NCBI GenBank assembly: GCA_018672815.1
Contig: JABHDX010000013.1
Span: 1-13,385 of the forward strand
DNA: 13,385 nt
Reading direction: 5' to 3'
Source of the DNA: Gammaproteobacteria bacterium
GTDB lineage: Bacteria; Pseudomonadota; Gammaproteobacteria; UBA11654
Every line of letters starts with the position of its first letter. The first letter of the stretch is position 1. Position numbers and translations under genes: made by a program. This document shows positions 7,767 through 13,385 of this stretch, in pieces. The notes under the pieces were generated by a model. That model had not been told where the DNA came from. It saw nothing but the letters and a program-made list of their open reading frames with translations, and did not search any database.

Positions 7767-8708
7767 ATGAATAGAAGAGACTTAATTATTGGTGCTAGTG
7801 CACTTTCTCTTGCAGTGTCAATAAAATCTGAAACCACTAATAAAGAAATATTTAACCAAAAACAAAGAGAGGGCAATATGAGTAATCTATTCAAACATAA
7901 TTATTTAAGATTAGATGATGGCGTACCTTTATTTTATATTGATGAAGGACAAGGAAGACCAATAGTTCTAATTCATAACTTAATGTTTGGAGCTGAGTAT
8001 TTCTGGCAAAAAAATATTCCTGAATTAAGCCAGAATAATAGGGTAATTGCAGTTGATATGAGGGGTCATGGACTATCAGGTAAACCTAATGCTGGATATA
8101 ATCTCAAGCAGTTGGCTAGTGATATTAATGAAATATTAATCAAATTAGATTTACATGATGTAGTTTTAGGTGGAATGGCAATTGGTGCGTTATCAATTCT
8201 TCAATATTTAAGTGATTATGAAAATGAAAGAGTCAGTGCATTAATATTATCAGAATTCACTCCCAAATTAGTATCTGCTATTGATTGGAAACATCCAACT
8301 TTTGGTGATTTTCCTGAAGAGGCAGCTGCTGGATTTTCTGATTCTGTTAGAGCTGATAGAGATGTTCTTAATAATTTTGTTATTGCTGGCTTTAATCAAA
8401 TGCCTAATGATGAAATTCTTGAGGAAATGCTCATCAATACTTATTTAACACCGACAGAAGTCGTAGCTGAATTTGTTGATGATATGGTTAAGAATGATTA
8501 CAGAGATATGTTGCATACAATTACACTACCAACTTTATTATTATATGGTGGTGATAAAAATCAGGTTTTTCCAACAGCAGTAGGTGATTGGATACAAAAA
8601 GAAATACCTCATTCTCAATTAGTGATATTTAATAATTCTGGACATGCCCCTTTCTGGGAAGAAAGCAAAAAATATAATAGATCAATTATAGATTTTGTAA
8701 GTAAATAA
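7767..8708 (+). CDS. Alpha/beta-hydrolase-fold protein with Tat-like signal and Ala at the nucleophile position
   Basis: A 313-residue protein with the alpha/beta-hydrolase fold: VDMRGHGLSGKP (97-107), the acid site YGGD (Asp263) and the catalytic-type histidine SGHAPF (His293). The nucleophile elbow, normally G-x-S-x-G, reads G-M-A-I-G (136-140), with Ala138 (codon GCA, 8178-8180) where Ser is expected. The oxyanion HG motif reads His70-Asn71. It may therefore not be an ordinary esterase. A lyase, a water-activating or a decarboxylating role is possible; E. coli RutD, as I recall it, also has Ala there. The N-terminus MNRRDLIIGASALSLA resembles a twin-arginine signal, implying periplasmic location. 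An alternative in-frame start at 7878 (Met38) has AGAGGG just upstream and would give a cytosolic form. It lies 30 bp after the TonB receptor. Confidence 0.88.
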   Translation: MNRRDLIIGASALSLAVSIKSETTNKEIFNQKQREGNMSNLFKHNYLRLDDGVPLFYIDEGQGRPIVLIHNLMFGAEYFWQKNIPELSQNNRVIAVDMRGHGLSGKPNAGYNLKQLASDINEILIKLDLHDVVLGGMAIGALSILQYLSDYENERVSALILSEFTPKLVSAIDWKHPTFGDFPEEAAAGFSDSVRADRDVLNNFVIAGFNQMPNDEILEEMLINTYLTPTEVVAEFVDDMVKNDYRDMLHTITLPTLLLYGGDKNQVFPTAVGDWIQKEIPHSQLVIFNNSGHAPFWEESKKYNRSIIDFVSK

Positions 8709-8807
8709 TAAACATATGAAATTAATTGAACCTTTTCTAAAAGATTTTATTGTTATTTAAAAATTAAATTAGCAATTTATTGTAATTATTCGAATAACTA
8801 AAGACTC

Positions 8808-9488
8808 ATGAATAATACGCAGAATCCATCATATCTTGTCATAAGGGTTAGGCCTGATATTGAAGAGGAAATCGATCAATACTTTAGTGATGTAATTAAA
8901 GCAGCTACTAGTAAAGGTGCTAAGTTATTGGGTTTGGAGAGATCTAGTAATGTAGTGATATATGAAAAAGGTAGCATACCTTTTTCAACTTTAATTTTAA
9001 AATGGCCAGAAGGTCAAAGTATTTCGATTGATTTTTGGAAAAGTCAAATACATAAGAATATTTTTAATCAATTATCGATAGTATTTAAAAAGAACATTAT
9101 TGCTTTTACAGCTGAAGGCTTACCTGATAAAGGATTAATAGGTGATCCAATTCCTACGATAGCATCATATGAATTTAACACTTCTGAAGTGAATTCAAAC
9201 AAGTTTATTTTGATTATTGATGGCACAGTTACTAAGCCTAAAGTTATAGATAAATACCGTGAAATACTATTTGATATTATGCAAGAACAAAAGAGTTACT
9301 ACATAGTTCTAACTGCTTCAGAAGGGATAAAAATGTTGCATGGCAAATGGAATGAAGATATTTTTGCTATATCTTTATGGAAATCAAAAAAAAGTGTTAA
9401 TGATTTCTGGTATGGTGAAAAATATCAGAAAACTGCAATACCTTTGAGAATTGGAGCTGGAGAATTTACTGTTATAGGCTTTTGTTAA
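8808..9488 (+). CDS. Tandem DUF1330-like (dimeric alpha/beta-barrel fold) protein
   Basis: A 226-residue protein of unknown function. Two similar halves are visible. Residues 9-105 and 132-226 each begin with a beta strand (YLVIRV; FILIID), run through a helix and a second strand, then reach a strand followed by an aligned DFW (75-77 and 199-201). The second half ends IGAGEFTVIGF and looks like a DUF1330 domain, a ferredoxin-like fold that normally dimerises. A fused pair would be a built-in pseudo-dimer. There is no signal peptide, so it is cytosolic. It is third in the presumed TonB-receptor operon, but 99 bp separate it from the hydrolase-fold gene, so it may have its own promoter. Only a weak TAAAGA ribosome site is seen. 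The family assignment rests on pattern and is moderately sure. Confidence 0.75.
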   Translation: MNNTQNPSYLVIRVRPDIEEEIDQYFSDVIKAATSKGAKLLGLERSSNVVIYEKGSIPFSTLILKWPEGQSISIDFWKSQIHKNIFNQLSIVFKKNIIAFTAEGLPDKGLIGDPIPTIASYEFNTSEVNSNKFILIIDGTVTKPKVIDKYREILFDIMQEQKSYYIVLTASEGIKMLHGKWNEDIFAISLWKSKKSVNDFWYGEKYQKTAIPLRIGAGEFTVIGFC

Positions 9489-9538
9489 ACTCTTTTTTAA
9501 TGAAAACTATTCTAACTTATAGCTATTGATTTTGTAAT

Positions 9539-10408
9539 TTAATCTTCAAGAATAACGTGATATAAATCAGTTCGTCTATCTCTGAATAGTCCCCATGCAG
9601 CTCTATATTCCTTTATCTTTTCTAGATCAAATTCATGAATGATAAACTCTTCATTTTCACGTCCACATTCTGATACTTTTATACCTGTCTCATCAGTTAT
9701 AAAAGAAGAGCCATAAAATGTTTGGCTAAACTTTGTATTTTCTTCTGTACCTATTCTATTCGAGGCAACAACTGGTATGCAATTAGCAGCAGAATGACCT
9801 TGCATAACAATCTGCCAAGAATCTCTAGAGTCTATGTGTGGATAATCAGGCTCACTTCCTATTGCTGTAGGATAAAATAATAGTTCTGCACCTTTTAGTG
9901 TCAAAATTCTAGCAACCTCAGGAAACCATTGATCCCAACAGATACCGGCACCTATTTTTGCATAAGCGGTATCAAATACTTTGAACCCCGTATTACCTGG
10001 GTGAAAATAAAACTTTTCTTCATAACCAGGTCCTTCTGGTATATGTGATTTACGATAATAATCTAATATTTTTCCATCAGCATCTATCATGGCAAGCGAA
10101 TTGTAATAAGTATTATTATCACGTTCAAAAAAACTAATTGGTAAAACAACTGAAAGTTCTTTAGCAAGCGTAGACATCTCTGCTAACAGTGGATTATTCT
10201 TGAAAGGTTTGGCAAGTTCAAAATACTTAGAATCACTTGTACAACAAAAATAAACTGATTCAAATAGTTCTTGAATGAGTATAATTTGTGCTCCTTGCTG
10301 TGCTGATTTCTTAATTAGATTAATTGCTTTTTCAATATTATCTCTTTCATTATTTGTACATGACATTTGAGTAGCTGCAACTTTAACTTTTCTCATAAAA
10401 GGTCTCAT
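9539..10408 (-). CDS. aguB: N-carbamoylputrescine amidase
   Basis: Hydrolyses N-carbamoylputrescine to putrescine, CO2 and ammonia, the second step of agmatine breakdown. The sequence is a full-length (289-residue) carbon-nitrogen hydrolase of the nitrilase superfamily. Its Glu-Lys-Cys triad is in family-specific context: QELFE (Glu47), YRKSHIPEGPGY (Lys120) and GICWDQWFPE (Cys157). FYPTAIGSEP, ASNRIG, FYGSSF and AWGLFRDRR are all typical of AguB. It is cytosolic. Two in-frame starts exist. Met5 (10396) gives the canonical N-terminus MRKVKVAATQM and may be the true start; neither has a strong Shine-Dalgarno sequence. It is divergent from the MFS transporter and aguA with only 53 bp between, and convergent with the DUF1330-like gene. 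Confidence 0.95.
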   Translation of the reverse strand: MRPFMRKVKVAATQMSCTNNERDNIEKAINLIKKSAQQGAQIILIQELFESVYFCCTSDSKYFELAKPFKNNPLLAEMSTLAKELSVVLPISFFERDNNTYYNSLAMIDADGKILDYYRKSHIPEGPGYEEKFYFHPGNTGFKVFDTAYAKIGAGICWDQWFPEVARILTLKGAELLFYPTAIGSEPDYPHIDSRDSWQIVMQGHSAANCIPVVASNRIGTEENTKFSQTFYGSSFITDETGIKVSECGRENEEFIIHEFDLEKIKEYRAAWGLFRDRRTDLYHVILED

Positions 10409-10461
10409 TTAATTGTGATTTATATTTATATTAATCATATATTCTAACTTATAATATTTTT
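10409..10461. promoter_or_regulatory. Divergent aguB / MFS-aguA promoter region
   Basis: Only 53 bp separate the two start codons, so both promoters must overlap here or extend into the genes. A perfect -10 box TATAAT (10450-10455) lies 6 nt before the MFS ATG. Transcription would then begin at or next to the A of the ATG, giving a leaderless mRNA, consistent with the absence of a Shine-Dalgarno sequence. No good -35 is seen. Confidence 0.4.
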
Positions 10462-11607
10462 ATGAATTTAAAAAACTTTCATAACTTTTTTACATTTTCA
10501 ATAATCGGCTGCTTAACCATGCCAGGGATTTTATTTGGTCCAGCAATTGTTGGTATTTTAGTCGATCATGCTGATTTCAATGAACAGTATGCTGGTTGGG
10601 CAATGGCATATCAATCAATTGGATCTGCAACAGCATTGCTTATTATTTCTTCATTTATTCATAGTTTAGATTTAAAAAAACTAGCATTTATCACCCTTAT
10701 ATTTGCCTTTATCTTAGAAATCTATTGCTCATTTAATTCAAGTCCTGTGTTTTCTTTTTTAATCATAAGGTTACTTATTGGTGCATTTACCACCATAGCA
10801 AACATAGCTGTATACACATCAATCGCTTCGTTAAAAAATTATGAGAGAGGGTTTGGTATGTTTGTTTTGATGCAATATTTGGTAAGTGGTCTAGGCTTAT
10901 ATTTTATGATTCTCTATTCTGATTATATTGGTTCACAGGGCTTATTTTTGTTATTAGGACTCTTCAATCTTATTGCATTATTCATGATACGAACACTTCC
11001 TAATCAACAAGCTAATAATAATACTGAAAGTGCTTTAACATCGGAAACAAAGGTCCTGTTCAGTGGTATAGCTTTATTAGCAATTATTGGTTTTGGTATT
11101 CATGAAATGTCTGGTGTAGCACAATTCACTTACATTGAAAGAATTGGCGTTTCTATTCTCATTGATAACCAATCTTTGAGCAATATTATGCTTATATCAT
11201 CACTATTAGGAATTCCAGGAGCAATCATTTGTATTACTTTCGGTAAAAAATATGGCTTAGTGATTCCTATACTGTTTGGTATTTCAATTTGTCTCTTTGG
11301 AATGAGCCTTTTCCTTTTCTCAAAAACTTATTTAACTTATGTAATTAGAATGTGTTTGATTGGTTTTGGTTGGTCAATAGTATTGCCTTACATTCAAAGT
11401 CATCTTGCCAATATAGATAAAAAGGGGAGCGCATTAGCAGCTGGTAATTCATTTGCAACTATTGGAGGTGCATTAGGAGCTGTATTAGCGGCAAAACTTA
11501 TTGGTCAAAACAGTAATTATGACGCTCTCTTGCAAGTATCCATACTAATTTATATCATTGCTGCATCGTTTCTCATAATTTCAATTAAATTAAAAAAAAA
11601 CACATGA
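10462..11607 (+). CDS. Major facilitator superfamily transporter, candidate agmatine/polyamine carrier
   Basis: A 381-residue, strongly hydrophobic inner-membrane protein with about 12 predicted helices (TM1 about 12-35, last about 355-377) and a hydrophilic central loop near 180-195 (LPNQQANNNTES). FGKKYG after the eighth helix region resembles the MFS motif-A loop. The GxGxG-like Gly/Ala-rich helices near the end (AAGNSFATIGGALGAVLAAK) are also typical. The substrate is not readable from sequence. Its stop overlaps the aguA start by 4 bp (ATGA, 11604-11607), and it is divergent from aguB, so a role in moving agmatine, putrescine or a precursor is a reasonable inference. Known agmatine exchangers such as AguD are in a different (APC) superfamily. 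Confidence 0.85.
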   Translation: MNLKNFHNFFTFSIIGCLTMPGILFGPAIVGILVDHADFNEQYAGWAMAYQSIGSATALLIISSFIHSLDLKKLAFITLIFAFILEIYCSFNSSPVFSFLIIRLLIGAFTTIANIAVYTSIASLKNYERGFGMFVLMQYLVSGLGLYFMILYSDYIGSQGLFLLLGLFNLIALFMIRTLPNQQANNNTESALTSETKVLFSGIALLAIIGFGIHEMSGVAQFTYIERIGVSILIDNQSLSNIMLISSLLGIPGAIICITFGKKYGLVIPILFGISICLFGMSLFLFSKTYLTYVIRMCLIGFGWSIVLPYIQSHLANIDKKGSALAAGNSFATIGGALGAVLAAKLIGQNSNYDALLQVSILIYIIAASFLIISIKLKKNT

Positions 11608-12629
11608 ATAAACTACAGCACAAAGATCCTAGAGACCAAGGTTTCTATATGCCAGGTGAATGGAATAACCATAGTTGCTGCTGGATGGCATGGCCTGCTA
11701 GATTTGATCTATGGCCTAACATTAATGCAGCAAATAAAGCTTATGCAGAAGTTGCAAATACCATATTAAAATTTGAATCAGTAAAAATGTTAGTGCTACC
11801 ATCTTTGATAGAAGATGCTAAAAAATACCTAAACGATAAAATTGAAATTATACCTATGTCTATTGATGATTCTTGGGCAAGAGATTCAGGTCCGAACTTT
11901 CTGATTAATGACTCAGGACTTTTAGCTGCTTCTACTTGGGAATTCAATGCTTGGGGAGAAGAATTTACCCCTTATGATCAGGATGCACTCATGGGAAGTA
12001 GAATCTTAAATCTTATAGGCGTTGAAGAGTTTAAGTCAACGATGAGGGCAGAAGGAGGTGGCATCACAGTTGATGGTGAGGGGACAGTCATTACTACAGA
12101 ATCATGTTTTTTGAATAGCAATAGAAACCCCTCTATGACTAAAAAAGATGTTGAGGAAGAATTATGCAGAACATTAGGAGTACAAAAAGTAATTTGGATT
12201 CCAGGTGATCCAAATGAAACAGGCACTGATGGGCATATAGATGGAATCACTGCTTTTATTGAACCTGGTAGAATTCTTTTAGAAATCAATCCCAATAAAA
12301 ATGATCCTCACTATAAAGTTGGAATGAATAATCTAGAAGCATTAAAAAATATTAAGGATGCCAAAGGAAGAACGTTAGAAATTGATTTCATAGATGAAGG
12401 GGATTATTTAAGCACAGAGTTTGATGAATGTAGATCTTATGTTAATTCATATTTAGCCAATGATGCGGTAATCGTTCCTGGATACAATCATGAAAGAGAT
12501 TATGCAGCTGTTGAAAAATATCAACAAATTTATCCAGATAGGACAGTTGTCCAAGTTCAAATATGTGATATTGCAATTGGCGGCGGCGGGGTGCATTGCA
12601 TAACACAACAACAGTGCAAATCTTATTAA
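11604..12629 (+). CDS. aguA: Agmatine deiminase (agmatine iminohydrolase)
   Basis: Converts agmatine to N-carbamoylputrescine and ammonia, supplying the AguB substrate. The 341-residue protein has the peptidyl-arginine-deiminase-like fold. Key motifs are MPGEWNNHSCCWMAWP near the start, WARDSGP (91-97), AEGGGI (149-154), GTDGHIDG (207-214, catalytic His211) and GGGGVHC (326-332), with nucleophilic Cys332 close to the C-terminus. It is slightly shorter than the roughly 360-370 residues common in the family but has all catalytic parts. It is cytosolic. The start overlaps the MFS stop by 4 bp, which suggests translational coupling; no separate Shine-Dalgarno sequence is visible. No arginine decarboxylase is present in the window, so agmatine comes from import or from a gene elsewhere. 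Confidence 0.95.
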   Translation: MNKLQHKDPRDQGFYMPGEWNNHSCCWMAWPARFDLWPNINAANKAYAEVANTILKFESVKMLVLPSLIEDAKKYLNDKIEIIPMSIDDSWARDSGPNFLINDSGLLAASTWEFNAWGEEFTPYDQDALMGSRILNLIGVEEFKSTMRAEGGGITVDGEGTVITTESCFLNSNRNPSMTKKDVEEELCRTLGVQKVIWIPGDPNETGTDGHIDGITAFIEPGRILLEINPNKNDPHYKVGMNNLEALKNIKDAKGRTLEIDFIDEGDYLSTEFDECRSYVNSYLANDAVIVPGYNHERDYAAVEKYQQIYPDRTVVQVQICDIAIGGGGVHCITQQQCKSY

Positions 12630-12641
12630 TTGCAATATAAT
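12614..12641 (+). promoter_or_regulatory. Candidate promoter for the 12705-13301 gene pair
   Basis: A perfect -10 TATAAT (12636-12641) lies 16 bp after a poor -35 GTGCAA (12614-12619). It straddles the aguA stop and would give a leader of about 57 nt ahead of the small gene at 12705. AT-rich context makes chance occurrence possible. Confidence 0.35.
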
Positions 12642-12704
12642 CTATTCAGAAAAAAATATGCAAGCTTTTGCTATGATTAAATGATGTTTTAATTAAGGAA
12701 TCCT

Positions 12705-12887
12705 ATGAAATTTGACGAAATAATATTAAGTGAACAATTCCATGAATGGTATCACGAAGGTCTTAGCAAAGAAGAGGTAGCAGTTAAGTCGTCTCAAATG
12801 TATGAAGAATATTCTGAGTGGAAAGATAAACGCCAACAAGCTTTTGCTGATAGTTTTAAAAAACTAGGCGAGATCAATGAAAGTTAA
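12705..12887 (+). CDS. Small charged alpha-helical protein of unknown function
   Basis: A 60-residue protein I do not recognise. It is rich in Glu, Lys and aromatic residues (FHEWYHEGLSKEEVAVKSSQ...) and looks wholly helical, with no signal or membrane segment. Strong support for translation comes from AAGGA five nt before the ATG. It also lies 27 bp ahead of the next gene, with which it probably forms an operon. LSKEEVAVKSSQMYEEYSEW resembles a short helix-turn-helix-like or helical-hairpin stretch, but no function follows from that. Confidence 0.7.
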   Translation: MKFDEIILSEQFHEWYHEGLSKEEVAVKSSQMYEEYSEWKDKRQQAFADSFKKLGEINES

Positions 12888-12914
12888 GTTTATGATTCTA
12901 AAACAGAGGTTTTA

Positions 12915-13301
12915 ATGAAAAATTCAATGATTGACACAGTGCTTTTAACGCTTATAGGTCTGGAGTACTTAGGTTTTGGTTTGATTGGTTTAGTTAATCC
13001 AAACTCAGCTGCAGCGTTGGTTGGATTCAGCCTTAATGAATTAATCTCCTTAAGTGAAATTCGAGCAAATTATAGTTTCTTTGTTTTACTGGGTCTCATG
13101 TCATTGATTTCATTGAAAAAGAAATCATTACAAAAAATCACATATCTAATAGTTGCGTTGTTATGTGGCAGTTATGTATTCGGTCGATTGGTGAGTATAG
13201 TATTTGATGGCATGCCCGATACAAGAGCTCTCTGGATGGTCCTAACAGTAGACTTAATTGTCTTTATACTATCCTTTTGCCGCTATAAAGATCTGAGTTG
13301 A
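12915..13301 (+). CDS. DUF4345-like four-helix membrane protein
   Basis: A 128-residue integral membrane protein with four hydrophobic segments (about 6-27, 52-65, 76-95 and 104-122). The pattern of GLVNPNSAAALVGFSL after helix 1, then LSEIRANYSFF before helix 2, then FGRLVSIVFDGMPDT before helix 4, matches what I know of the DUF4345 family, whose function is unknown. AGAGG lies 6 nt before the ATG. It is co-oriented with the 60-residue gene 27 bp upstream. Its stop is 2 bp from the stop of the convergent gene at the right edge. Confidence 0.8.
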   Translation: MKNSMIDTVLLTLIGLEYLGFGLIGLVNPNSAAALVGFSLNELISLSEIRANYSFFVLLGLMSLISLKKKSLQKITYLIVALLCGSYVFGRLVSIVFDGMPDTRALWMVLTVDLIVFILSFCRYKDLS

Positions 13302-13303
13302 TA

Positions 13304-13385
13304 TTAGGTGTTGTCTCTGATGAATGTCAGAGATCTTTCAAAAGCTAAATCAGAAGATGGCTGATGATAATCAGCTCTCATTTCA
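13304..13385 (-). CDS. C-terminal fragment of a probable dienelactone hydrolase, cut by window edge
   Basis: An open minus-strand frame enters from beyond the window and stops at 13304-13306, giving 26 visible residues. They include RADYHQPSSDLAFERSLTFI. The segments R-A-x-Y-H...A-x-x-R-[ST]-L-x-F match the typical C-terminus of dienelactone hydrolase / carboxymethylenebutenolidase-family enzymes (often RASYxxEAAxxAWxRTLxFF). The catalytic Cys, Asp and His would lie outside the window, so function is only inferred. The hairpins seen in this DNA fall inside this coding stretch. Confidence 0.55.
   Translation of the reverse strand, partial: EMRADYHQPSSDLAFERSLTFIRDNT

Noticed and set aside
8716..8760. 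14-codon ORF (MKLIEPFLKDFIVI) between the hydrolase-fold and DUF1330-like genes
   Set aside because: It is very short, has no ribosome-binding site and is not recognisable. AT-rich spacers give such ORFs by chance.
8786..8797. Palindrome TTATTCGAATAA upstream of the DUF1330-like gene
   Set aside because: It is short and single-copy, and no regulator or second site links to it.
12661..12848. Repeated 12-mer CAAGCTTTTGCT at about 12661 and 12838
   Set aside because: It is an isolated short match, one copy in a spacer and one in a gene, with no flanking similarity. It is not a mobile-element repeat.
13314..13333. Hairpin TCTCTGA/TCAGAGA with 6-nt loop after the DUF4345-like gene, and GCTGAT/ATCAGC at 13360-13375
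   Set aside because: Both lie inside the minus-strand coding frame of the probable dienelactone hydrolase and lack a following T-run, so a terminator call is not supported.
1..13385. Search for tRNA, rRNA, CRISPR, insertion sequences, att sites or defence genes
   Set aside because: No cloverleaf, repeat-spacer array, transposase, integrase or terminal inverted repeat was recognised on either strand.

Overview
The window is AT-rich bacterial DNA with tightly packed genes on both strands. It looks like a Gram-negative, probably marine, gammaproteobacterium. Support for this is a TonB-dependent outer-membrane receptor, a formylglycine-type sulfatase, a proteobacterial-type AguA/AguB agmatine pathway, and small genes with short spacers. 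A SAR86-like or similar streamlined lineage would fit, but the sequence alone does not prove it. No rRNA, tRNA, CRISPR array, transposase or prophage gene was seen.

Layout, left to right. (1) 1-1876: the 3' part of a type I sulfatase gene, then a GNAT acetyltransferase, both on +. (2) 1905-5257 on -: an IclR-type regulator, then a fused E1-alpha/E1-beta thiamine-diphosphate dehydrogenase followed by a free-standing 79-residue lipoyl domain. (3) 5514-9488 on +: a TonB-dependent receptor, an alpha/beta-hydrolase-fold protein with a Tat-like signal and Ala in place of the nucleophilic Ser, and a tandem DUF1330-like protein. (4) 9539-12629: N-carbamoylputrescine amidase (aguB, -), divergent from an MFS transporter that overlaps agmatine deiminase (aguA, +) by 4 bp. 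(5) 12705-13301: a 60-residue protein of unknown function and a DUF4345-like four-helix membrane protein. (6) At the right edge, on -, the last 26 residues of a probable dienelactone hydrolase, reading in from outside the window.

The most interesting unit is 1905-9488. Two transcription units point away from the iclR-type gene region. The E1/lipoyl operon and the TonB receptor operon each carry, about 70 bp upstream of the first ATG, the same inverted-repeat element. The copies share an identical 16-nt core, CAGATATATATGTATA, followed by an ACATATATA half-site. I infer that one regulator, most simply the IclR protein encoded between them, controls uptake (TonB receptor), a periplasmic step (Tat-type hydrolase-fold protein), a small tandem ferredoxin-like protein, and a cytosolic ThDP/lipoyl reaction. 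No E2 acyltransferase or E3 is present in the window. The substrate cannot be read from the sequence. A 2-oxo acid or vicinal diketone/acyloin produced from an imported compound would fit the enzyme classes.

The aguB / MFS-aguA block is a compact agmatine-to-putrescine pathway (agmatine -> N-carbamoylputrescine -> putrescine). The co-translated MFS protein is a candidate transporter for agmatine or a related cation.
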